Assembly: GCA_016872675.1 (NCBI GenBank)
Contig: VGZG01000019.1
Coordinates: forward strand, 1 to 51,552
Direction of reading: 5' to 3'
Origin: Planctomycetota bacterium
GTDB taxonomy: Bacteria; Planctomycetota; UBA1135; UBA2386
Length of the DNA stretch: 51,552 bases
Part shown: one piece after another, positions 16,512-26,200 of the stretch
Layout of the letters: every line of letters begins with the position of its first letter
How positions within the stretch are numbered: position 1 is the first letter of the stretch
Program-made: the position numbers and the translations under genes
The notes under the pieces: model-generated
Databases searched by the model: none
Seen by the model: only the letters and a program-made list of their open reading frames with translations
What the model was told of the DNA's origin: nothing

Positions 16512-18920
16512 TCACACCAGCCGCGCGCGCTTGCGCAGGAGCCACTCTACGGCCAGCAGGCCGAGGACGATGGCGAGCGACCAGCCGCTGTCCCACGCCG
16601 GCCGCGTGCGCGTGTCCTGGCGGCTTTCGGCTGGCTTGCGATTCTGGAAGTCGGCGACCAGGCCGTCGGCGTCGGCGAGGAAGACGTAGCGGCCGGCGCC
16701 ATCGGCGCTGCGGCTCTGGGCGGCGATCCGGCGCAGCGTCTCGGCGTCCTGGCTGGAGTCGGCCATCTCGCGGTCGGGCATGCGCACGAGCACGTCCTGG
16801 CGCGCGAGCACGGCGTCGGCCGGGTTGTCGTTGGCGAACGCCAGGAACGAGTACGCGCCCGGCTCGGCCATCGTGAACGTCGCCTGGTAGACGCCCGGCT
16901 CGCCCGGGACGCTGCGCAGCGTTCGTTTCTCGGCCTTGTTCGCCTGGTCGCGCAGGAACACCGGCTGCTCGGCGACGCTCGCCGGCTGCAGTTCGTCGTC
17001 GAGCACGCGCAGTTGCACGCGCACCTTGTCGCCGGCCTCGGCCTGCACCTTGTCGATGGTGAGTTCGACGAGGTCGTTGCGCCGCTGCAAACGGCCCTGC
17101 GCCAGCCAGCGCACGACGTTGCGCCAGAAAGCATCCATGTAGGTCTCGGCGTACGGATCGCGCCAGCGCCACGTTTCGTCGGTGCCGAGAAAGAACACAT
17201 TGCCGCGCGGCGCTGGGCCGGCGACGGCGATTGGGCGCTTGCCGTAGGCGTTGCCGTCGGTGGGGTGGCGGAGCAGCACAGTCGCGCCCGGCTTGGCGCG
17301 CTGCACCGGGTGGTAGACGTAGAAACCCGGCAGGCCTTCCTCCCACAGCCGGCGGTTGAACGCCGGGTCGCGCTGCAGCAGCAGGATGTCGTGCGGTTGC
17401 GTCGGGTTGTCGAGCAGCGGATGGAACTCGACGTCGCGGCGCGGCTTGTTGGCCTGCAGCCAGCCGCGTTCCTCGAGCACGACGGGCAGCAGGTCCTGCA
17501 CCGCCGTGTTGCGGTAGCGCTCGGGCATCGCCTGGTCACCAAACAGGAACGCCACGCCGCCGCCGAACTCGACGAATCTGACCAGCAGCTCGAACCACTG
17601 CCGGCGACGCTCCTCAGTCGCCGCGATGCGCTCGGGCGGCACATCGCCGAAGACCACGACGTGGTAGGCGAACAGCTCCTTCTCGGTGCGCGGTAGGTCG
17701 CGCAGCGGCGGCAGCGCCTTGCTGTGCTCCTGCTCGAAGCGCGGGCTGGCGTCGAACATCACCGCCTGCATGACGATGCTCGGGTCGACGCGCTTGAGTC
17801 CGTTCTTGACGTAGCGGTACTCCCAGCGCGGCCGGTCGTCGACGTAGAGGACGCGGATCTTCTCGTCGTTGACGCGCAGGAACCGCACGTCCTCGTTGTC
17901 GTCGAGTTGGCTCTCCTCCGGCAGCGGCTCGAGGCGGAAACGCAGCGTCCAGTCGCCAGGCGCGTCGAACGCGTGGAACACGCGCGCTGTGCCGGCGTCG
18001 CCGTCGGCGGGCAGCTCGGCGGTCGCTGTCGCCAGCGGTCGGTACGGCCCGCCATCGCGCGAGCCCTGCAGCTCGACGCGCGCGCGCTTGCCCCGCAGGC
18101 CCTCGGCGCGCAGCGCGACGTCGAAGCCGACCTGCTCCGACACCAGCGCTTCCTTGGGTCCCGGCGGGCCGACGAGCCAGGCGTTGCGCGGCGCCTCCGA
18201 ATTGCCGACGCCGATCGTGTGCACCGGGATGCCGCGCAGCGCGTAGCTGCCGGCGGCGTCGACGGGGTCGATGCCGGCGTTGTTGCGGCCGTCGGAGACG
18301 ACGATGAGGGCGTCGACGTTCGCCGAGGCGTTGGCGGCGAGGTGCAGGTCGAGCGCGTCGCCGATCTGCGTGCGCGCCCCACGCGCCGTCACCTCGTCGA
18401 GGCTGCGGATCGGCGCCGGCTTGCGCGCCATGCGGAACAGGCGCACATCGTGCGTCTTGGCGAGTTGCGTCAGCAGGCCATCGGGTCGGCCGAGCGCCTG
18501 CCGCACGAGGTCGATGCGCGTGGTCGCCGCGATGTCAGTCGTCGGCAGCATGGCCTGCAACGCCGCCATCTGCGGCGCGTCCGGGTAGCGGTCCTTGCGC
18601 TGCATGCTGGCGCTGTCGTCGACAAGCACGTGCACCTGGTTCTGCGTGCGCCGGTAGGTCGTGATCTCGAACGCCGGCTCGCACAGCAGCACGACGCAAG
18701 CCGCGATCGCGAGCCACCGCAGCGCCGCCAGCACGGCGCGCGTGCGCGGCTCGAGGCGCGACAGGCCGCCGTACGACCACCACGCGAACGCCAGCGTGCC
18801 CGGCACCAGGATCAGCGCGACGACCCAGAGCGGCGGCGCGGCGAGGAAGCGGAACGTCTCCTCGACGTAGCCGCCGTCGGCGGCGGGATCCTGTGGCAGG
18901 ACGGACAGGGCGCCGGCCAT
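16512..18920 (-). CDS. Membrane-anchored vWA / glutamine-amidotransferase-like protein
   Basis: 802 residues. Two N-terminal membrane helices (about 30-50 and 64-82) are followed by a von Willebrand factor A domain with an intact MIDAS start (Asp101, Ser103, Ser105 in DDSAS), beta-sandwich sequence, a class-I-amidotransferase-like Rossmann domain (about 400-600; FGGGVAFLFGDQAMP), and a C-terminal membrane helix followed by a basic end. No catalytic Cys nucleophile typical of a working amidotransferase is obvious. The ATG at 18920 was chosen; it lies 2 bases after the preceding stop with GGGAGG about 11 bases upstream. A TTG at 18947 would extend it by nine residues. It probably acts with the BatA-like protein as a substrate of, or adaptor for, the MoxR ATPase. 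Confidence 0.88.
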   Translation of the reverse strand: MAGALSVLPQDPAADGGYVEETFRFLAAPPLWVVALILVPGTLAFAWWSYGGLSRLEPRTRAVLAALRWLAIAACVVLLCEPAFEITTYRRTQNQVHVLVDDSASMQRKDRYPDAPQMAALQAMLPTTDIAATTRIDLVRQALGRPDGLLTQLAKTHDVRLFRMARKPAPIRSLDEVTARGARTQIGDALDLHLAANASANVDALIVVSDGRNNAGIDPVDAAGSYALRGIPVHTIGVGNSEAPRNAWLVGPPGPKEALVSEQVGFDVALRAEGLRGKRARVELQGSRDGGPYRPLATATAELPADGDAGTARVFHAFDAPGDWTLRFRLEPLPEESQLDDNEDVRFLRVNDEKIRVLYVDDRPRWEYRYVKNGLKRVDPSIVMQAVMFDASPRFEQEHSKALPPLRDLPRTEKELFAYHVVVFGDVPPERIAATEERRRQWFELLVRFVEFGGGVAFLFGDQAMPERYRNTAVQDLLPVVLEERGWLQANKPRRDVEFHPLLDNPTQPHDILLLQRDPAFNRRLWEEGLPGFYVYHPVQRAKPGATVLLRHPTDGNAYGKRPIAVAGPAPRGNVFFLGTDETWRWRDPYAETYMDAFWRNVVRWLAQGRLQRRNDLVELTIDKVQAEAGDKVRVQLRVLDDELQPASVAEQPVFLRDQANKAEKRTLRSVPGEPGVYQATFTMAEPGAYSFLAFANDNPADAVLARQDVLVRMPDREMADSSQDAETLRRIAAQSRSADGAGRYVFLADADGLVADFQNRKPAESRQDTRTRPAWDSGWSLAIVLGLLAVEWLLRKRARLV

Positions 18921-18922
18921 GG

Positions 18923-21181
18923 TCAGTTGCGCCTCCCGGACACCCAACGCGCCAGCGCGGCTTCGGACAGCACGAACAGCAGCGTCGCCAGCAGCAGGCT
19001 CGGGCCGAGGTCGCTGCGGCCCGGCTCGTCGCCCTTGATCTGCGCCACCGGCAGCCCGGTCAGCACGTTCTCGAGGCCGAGCGCGCCGCGCGCTTCGTCG
19101 TGGCCGACGTAGCGCAGGTCGCCCTCGTCAGCCTCGACGTTGACCGCGAACGGCGTCGACGCCGCTTCCTTGCCGGACTCGCGTTCGATCGTGTAGTCGA
19201 ACACGTAGAAGCCGGCGTACACGGCGTCGGCGAGCGGGCCGAGGCGGTAGCGCTTGCCCGGCAGGGCCGCGGCATCGTCGGCGAGCAGCGCCTTCGGTCG
19301 GCCGTCGCGCTCGGGCCGCTGGACCTCGACGGCTTCGGGGCGGCGCGGCAGCGTGCATGACAGTTCGGCGCCGACGTCGGCGAGGAACGGGTCGGTGGCC
19401 GGCAGGGCCAGCCACTGCGCGAGGCCGAACAGCAGCGGCAGCGCGACCATGCCGTCGTTGAGCTGGTTCCAGCGCGCCGGCTGGAACTCCGACGCGATCG
19501 TCGAGGTCAGGAACACGGCGCGGCCCTCGCCGAACGGCCGCGTCACCAGCAGCGGCGTGCGGTCGGCGTCGGTCAGCTGCGCGAGCACCTTGGCGTCGGG
19601 ATGCAGCGAGCCGGACGCAACCGTGCTCCAGCGCCAGAACGGCACGCTCTGCAGCACCTCGCGGTAGAGGTCCTCGGGGAACTCGCGGAAGGCCGGGTGC
19701 TCCGGCGCCAGCAACGTCGCGGTGCGCGCCGGCGCGCTGCCGGCGGCGCCGCCGATCTTCGGGCCGAGGCGGAACGGCATCGGGCCGTCGCCGCCAGCGT
19801 GGAACAGCAGGTTCCAACTGGTCGGATCGGCGCGCTCGCCGAAGGTCACGCAGACGCCGCGGCCGGCCTGCAGCGCCTCGATCAGACCCTGCGCGGCGCG
19901 CTCGTTGAGCCGTTCGACGTCGGCGAGCACGATCAGGTCGTGGTTCTTGGGCACGGCCTGGCCACCGAGCAGCGCCAGCAGGTCGACCGACTCGACGGCG
20001 AACGTCGGCAGCGACGCGGCGTCGGGGTCGAGCATCTGCCAGACGAAACGATGGGCGAGCAGTGGGTCGCCGCCGGCCTCGCCGTCGACGAGCAGGATGC
20101 GGATGCGGTCGCGCACGTCGACGGTCAGGAAGCGCTCGTCGTCGGCGGCCAGCGTGTCGCTGGCGAGGCTCGCGCGCACGCGCCGGCGGCCGGCTTCGCG
20201 GAACACCACCTGGAAGTCGGCCTCGGCTTCGCCGCCGGCCGGCACGTTGACGACCTTGCGCATCGGCTCGCCGCCGTCGACGTCGAGCGTCAACTCGCAG
20301 TTGGCGGTCGTGGCGCCGCGGTTGCGCAGCGATGCGGTGAACTCGACCGGCGTGCGCAGCACCGCCGCCGGCTGCGTTATGCGCAACTCGACGAGCTGCA
20401 CGTTGTCGAGCGCGCCGCCTTGGCGGCCGTCGGCGAACGGCCCGACGTCGATCCAGTGCAGCTTCGTGCCCGGGAGCTTGCGCAGCGCCTCGACGACGTC
20501 GCGGGCCGTGTCCGCCAGCTCGGCCGCCGGTTTCTCGTCTGGCGCGGCGAGCGCCTTGCCGAGGCTGCGCGCCTGCAGGTCGGTGAACACGTACACGCGC
20601 GTCTCGGGGTCCTTTGTCTCTTCGACCCACGCCGCCGCCTGCTGCAGCGCCTCGCTGAGGTCGCCGGCGGCGTCCTCCGGCTTCAGCATCTGCAGCCACT
20701 GCGCGCGCGCGGCGGCGAGGTCGAGGTCGCCGCGGACGAGGAAGCGCGGCCGCACGCCGGCGAACACCAGCGAGACTTTGGCGTCGGTGTCGCCTTCGAG
20801 GTCGTCGAGCAGGCGACCGGCGAGGCTGCGGGCGCGTTCGAATGGACTCGTGGCGCCGGCGCCGCGAGCGCCCATGCTGTAGCTGCCGTCGACGACGAGC
20901 ACGTGGTGCACGCCGCCGCCGCCGCCGAGCAGGCCGGCGACGTCCTGCCAGACCGGCCGCGCCACCGCCAGCGCCAGCGCGATCGGCACCAGGCATCGCA
21001 GCAGCAGGAGCAGCAGGTTCTCGTTGCGCAGCCGGTTGCGCTGCTTCTGGTAGGCCTTGAGCAGGAATTCCATCGCCGCCCACGGTCGCCGCTTGTGGCG
21101 CTGCCGGTTGAGCAGGTGGATGACCAGCGGCACCGCGAACAGCAGCACGCCGAACGCCAGGGCCGGATTGAGGAAGGTCAA
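18923..21181 (-). CDS. BatA-like (aerotolerance-type) membrane protein with vWA domain
   Basis: 752 residues. The N-terminus (FLNPALAFGVLLFAVPLVIHLLNR) is the typical BatA/aerotolerance-regulator N-terminal helix with its NRQRHKRRPWAAMEFL continuation. A second helix (about 56-74) precedes a vWA domain with intact MIDAS (Asp98, Ser100, Ser102 in DGSYS). A CARDB-like beta domain (about 250-330) and an amidotransferase-like fold (about 340-600) follow, with a final membrane helix near 725-742. The family belongs to MoxR-vWA systems linked to metal-centre or complex assembly and stress resistance in other bacteria; the partner here is unknown. It starts 12 bases after the DUF58 stop. Confidence 0.9.
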   Translation of the reverse strand: MTFLNPALAFGVLLFAVPLVIHLLNRQRHKRRPWAAMEFLLKAYQKQRNRLRNENLLLLLLRCLVPIALALAVARPVWQDVAGLLGGGGGVHHVLVVDGSYSMGARGAGATSPFERARSLAGRLLDDLEGDTDAKVSLVFAGVRPRFLVRGDLDLAAARAQWLQMLKPEDAAGDLSEALQQAAAWVEETKDPETRVYVFTDLQARSLGKALAAPDEKPAAELADTARDVVEALRKLPGTKLHWIDVGPFADGRQGGALDNVQLVELRITQPAAVLRTPVEFTASLRNRGATTANCELTLDVDGGEPMRKVVNVPAGGEAEADFQVVFREAGRRRVRASLASDTLAADDERFLTVDVRDRIRILLVDGEAGGDPLLAHRFVWQMLDPDAASLPTFAVESVDLLALLGGQAVPKNHDLIVLADVERLNERAAQGLIEALQAGRGVCVTFGERADPTSWNLLFHAGGDGPMPFRLGPKIGGAAGSAPARTATLLAPEHPAFREFPEDLYREVLQSVPFWRWSTVASGSLHPDAKVLAQLTDADRTPLLVTRPFGEGRAVFLTSTIASEFQPARWNQLNDGMVALPLLFGLAQWLALPATDPFLADVGAELSCTLPRRPEAVEVQRPERDGRPKALLADDAAALPGKRYRLGPLADAVYAGFYVFDYTIERESGKEAASTPFAVNVEADEGDLRYVGHDEARGALGLENVLTGLPVAQIKGDEPGRSDLGPSLLLATLLFVLSEAALARWVSGRRN

Positions 21182-21193
21182 GGCGAGCCCTCG

Positions 21194-22108
21194 CTATTTG
21201 CGGCGCTTGCTGCGCGCGGCGCGGGCGCTCAGGTAGGAGGTCAGCAGGATGTCGAGCGGCGTGCTGTCGACGATGCGCACGTAGTCGATGCGATGCTGCA
21301 GGCAGCCCTTGCGGAGCGCTTCGGCGAAGCCCTCGATCTCGGCGAGGTACGCGTCGCGCAGCGACTTCGGATCGCACAGCAGCTCTGGCATCTGCTCGAG
21401 CCCCTCGAACAGCGTCATGCGCTCGAACGGGAACTCGACCTCGTCGCGGTCGAGCACGTGGAAGACGATGACGTCGTGGCCCCGGCTCGCCAGTTCGCGG
21501 AGGCCCTCGACGACTGTCGCCGGCTCGTCGAACAGGTCGCTGAAGATCATCACCATGCCGCGCTGGCGCAGCTGCGCCGCCAACTGGTGCAGCACCGTTC
21601 CGACCCTGGTCTTCTTGTTGCGTGCCTTGGCCTGCTCGAGCGCGCCGAACAGGTGGCCGAGGCCGGCGCGCGTGTTCGACGGTGGCAACTGCCGGCAAAC
21701 GTCCTCGTCGAACAGCGTCAGGCCGACAGCGTCGGCCTGCTGCTGGATCATGTAGGCGAGCGAGGCGCAGGCGGTCGCGGCGTAGTCGAACTTCGCCATG
21801 CCGCCGTCGTGGCCGTAGTTCATCGACTCGCTCTGGTCGAGGAATAGGTGCGCCCGGAGGTTGGTCTCTTCCTCGTACTGCTTGATGAAGAGGCGGTCCG
21901 ACTTGCCGAGGATCTTCCAGTCGAGGTGGCGCAGGTCGTCGCCGGTCACGTATTCGCGGTGCTGGGCGAACTCGACCGAGAAGCCGCGATAGGGCGACTT
22001 GTGCATGCCCGCGACGAAGCCCTCGACGACGAGGCGGGCGCGCAGCTCAAGCCGGCCGACCTTGTTGAGGACGCGCGGGTCGAGGTAGTCGGTGGGTGTC
22101 TCGGACAT
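21194..22108 (-). CDS. DUF58 domain protein (vWA-like, MoxR-associated)
   Basis: 304 residues, cytoplasmic, with no signal peptide or membrane helix. The DUF58 signature is clear: GFSVEFAQHREYVTGDDLRH (42-61), DWKILGKSDRLFIKQYEEE (63-81), then a vWA-type fold with an intact MIDAS start (Asp91, Ser93, Ser95 in DQSESM). DUF58 proteins are the near-constant neighbours of MoxR ATPases and are thought to bring client proteins to the AAA+ ring. The ATG at 22108 lies 59 bases after the moxR stop and 12 bases separate its stop from the next start. Confidence 0.95.
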   Translation of the reverse strand: MSETPTDYLDPRVLNKVGRLELRARLVVEGFVAGMHKSPYRGFSVEFAQHREYVTGDDLRHLDWKILGKSDRLFIKQYEEETNLRAHLFLDQSESMNYGHDGGMAKFDYAATACASLAYMIQQQADAVGLTLFDEDVCRQLPPSNTRAGLGHLFGALEQAKARNKKTRVGTVLHQLAAQLRQRGMVMIFSDLFDEPATVVEGLRELASRGHDVIVFHVLDRDEVEFPFERMTLFEGLEQMPELLCDPKSLRDAYLAEIEGFAEALRKGCLQHRIDYVRIVDSTPLDILLTSYLSARAARSKRRK

Positions 22109-22167
22109 GGCGGCGGGTCGGTGGCGGCGGCCGGCGACGCGGCGTCGGGCAGCGCCTGGCGGTCGGG

Positions 22168-23223
22168 TCAGCCCTTGGCGAGGACCTTCGGCAGCTTGCC
22201 GTCGGCGAGCGCCTCGCTGGCGTTGGCCGGCGTCTCGGCGAGCAGGCGCTCGACGACCTTGTCGGTGGTCACGCCTTCGGCCTCGGCGGCGAAGCTGGTG
22301 ATCAGGCGGTGGCGCAGGACCGGCTTGGCCACCGCCTGCACGTCCTCGGCGGCGACGTAGAAGCGACCGTTGAGCAAGGCGTGCGCCTTGGCGGCGAGCA
22401 CGAGGTTCTGGCTGGCGCGCGGGCCAGCGCCCCACTGCAGCCACTCGCGCGCCCACGCCGGCGCCTCGTCGGTGGTGATGCGGGTCTGGCGCGTGAGGCG
22501 CAGCGCGAAGTCGAGCACCGCGTCGGCGATCGGCACGCGGCGGACGATGTCCTGCAGCGCGAAGATGTCCTCGGCGCCGAGCACCGGCACGATGTCGGAC
22601 TTCCGGTCCTCGGTCGTGCGGCGCACGATCTCGCGCTCGTCGGCGGCGGACGGGTAGTCGACCTTGACCATGAACATGAAGCGGTCGAGTTGGGCTTCCG
22701 GCAACGGGTACGTGCCCTCCTGCTCGATCGGGTTCTGCGTCGCGAGCACGAAGAACGGCCGCTTCAGCTCGTGGCGGTAGCCGGCGACGGTGACCTGGTA
22801 CTCCTGCATCGCCTCGAGCAGCGCGGCCTGCGTCTTCGGCGGCGTGCGGTTGATCTCGTCGGCGAGGATGACGTTGCTGAAGATCGGGCCTGGGAGGAAC
22901 TTGAACTCGCGCCGGCCGGTGGCCTTGTCCTCTTGGATGATCTCGGTGCCGGTGATGTCGCTCGGCATCAGGTCCGGCGTGAACTGGATGCGGTTGAAGC
23001 CCAGCGACAGCACGCGCGCGAGCGTCGAGATCAGCAGCGTCTTGGCGAGGCCGGGCACGCCGATCAGCAGGCAGTGGCCGCGGCAGAACAGCGCCATGAA
23101 CAGCTCGTCGACGACTTGGTCCTGACCGACGATCACCTTGCGGATCTCGTCTTTCATGGCCGCATAGGCCTTGCGCAACTTGTCGACGTGTTCGAGATCC
23201 TTCTTGTTGCCTTCGATGCTCAT
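22168..23223 (-). CDS. moxR: MoxR-family AAA+ ATPase
   Basis: 351 residues. The Walker A GVPGLAKT (55-62), Walker B ILADEIN (119-125), the MoxR-typical GTEII and [22 protein letters not shown] sequences (the latter in the sensor-1 region), and the C-terminal lid are all present. MoxR ATPases are chaperone-like motors that act on vWA partners, and three such partners follow directly in the same orientation. It heads the nine-gene run. The ATG at 23223 has no Shine-Dalgarno; a weak TACGAC hexamer (23240-23235) lies 11 bases upstream. The 81 bases to the FtsB-like gene are the only likely site for a cluster promoter. Confidence 0.97.
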   Translation of the reverse strand: MSIEGNKKDLEHVDKLRKAYAAMKDEIRKVIVGQDQVVDELFMALFCRGHCLLIGVPGLAKTLLISTLARVLSLGFNRIQFTPDLMPSDITGTEIIQEDKATGRREFKFLPGPIFSNVILADEINRTPPKTQAALLEAMQEYQVTVAGYRHELKRPFFVLATQNPIEQEGTYPLPEAQLDRFMFMVKVDYPSAADEREIVRRTTEDRKSDIVPVLGAEDIFALQDIVRRVPIADAVLDFALRLTRQTRITTDEAPAWAREWLQWGAGPRASQNLVLAAKAHALLNGRFYVAAEDVQAVAKPVLRHRLITSFAAEAEGVTTDKVVERLLAETPANASEALADGKLPKVLAKG

Positions 23224-23304
23224 GGCGGGTGCGTGTCGTACGGTTTGGCGCGCGGGCCGGGTGGTAGTTCGTGCGGACTCAGACGGGGATGCGCCGGAAA
23301 GACT

Positions 23305-23661
23305 TCAGCGCCCGCCCTCGACAGGCGGCGCGTCTTCGCCGGGTTCTGGCGGCAGGACCTGGTCGGCGCGCTCCGGGTAGGTCGCGCACAGTTCGAAGGG
23401 CGTGAAGCCGCGCTGGTCGATGGCCACGAGCAGCGCCTGCAGGTCGAAGTGGGCGTTCGGACCGACGCCCAGTCGCGCGTCGCGGATCGCCGTGTCGTAG
23501 TCGACGCGCAGCTTGCTCAGCGTCGCCTTGTAGTCCTGCAGTTCCTGCTTCTCGTGCAGCGCTGGCACCGTGTGCCGGAAGAACAGCCAGAGCACGAGGG
23601 CGAGGCTGCCGAGCGCGACCCAGTGCGGGAACGACGACGGGGCCTCGAGGTTGCGGCTCAT
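23305..23661 (-). CDS. Small bitopic membrane protein, FtsB/DivIC-like septum-formation initiator (candidate)
   Basis: 118 residues. A short cytoplasmic N-terminus, one membrane helix (about 12-30, FPHWVALGSLALVLWLFF) and then a heptad-like helix (about 34-65, ALHEKQELQDYKATLSKLR) are seen. This is the size and topology of FtsB/DivIC, the bitopic divisome proteins. The gene lies directly downstream of enolase in the same direction, and eno-ftsB adjacency is common in other bacteria, for example Pseudomonas. The C-terminal 45 residues (Pro/Glu-rich end) are not diagnostic. The family call is inference from topology and synteny. The ATG at 23661 was chosen as the first start before the membrane helix; longer in-frame extensions are Arg-rich and run into eno. 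Confidence 0.6.
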   Translation of the reverse strand: MSRNLEAPSSFPHWVALGSLALVLWLFFRHTVPALHEKQELQDYKATLSKLRVDYDTAIRDARLGVGPNAHFDLQALLVAIDQRGFTPFELCATYPERADQVLPPEPGEDAPPVEGGR

Positions 23662-23822
23662 GACGCGGAAGATCCGGGATGCTACCGGGTTGCGGCGGCG
23701 GGGCCAGGACCGACCGGTCGCTTCGGCGTCGCCGCCGGCGGTTGCCCGCCGGGAAGTCGAAGGGTGGCCCAGGGATCCCGTCGGCGGGGCGCTGGTCGGG
23801 CCCGGCGCGGCTCCCGTCCCGC

Positions 23823-26097
<2,275 letters not shown>

Positions 26098-26106
26098 GCA
26101 ACTCGC

Positions 26107-26115
26107 ACCATAGCA
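26107..26115 (-). promoter_or_regulatory. Candidate extended -10 element of the UPRT gene
   Basis: On the - strand TGCTATGGT (26115-26107) fits an extended -10 (TGnTATnnT) and ends 9 bases before the ATG. No good -35 is seen at 17 bases, and no Shine-Dalgarno separates it from the start codon. Confidence 0.35.
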
Positions 26116-26188
26116 AGGCTTCGTCCGGCGCGCGTCGCCAAGGTGGCAGGCGCCAAGGCCCTGCCCTGGTTGGATCGCCGTCAGCGGC

Positions 26189-26194
26189 TATTCT
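26189..26194 (+). promoter_or_regulatory. Candidate -10 element of the MBL/lamin-tail gene
   Basis: TATTCT lies 6 bases before the ATG at 26201, in a 103-base divergent intergenic region. A TTGGAT (26170-26175) is present but only 13 bases away, too close for a standard -35. If used, the transcript would be leaderless. Confidence 0.35.
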
Positions 26195-26200
26195 TCGGCA

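Noticed and set aside
19128-21698. 856-residue - strand frame
   Set aside because: Out-of-frame shadow over the BatA-like gene; Arg/Pro-rich and inconsistent with the clear vWA protein in the other frame.
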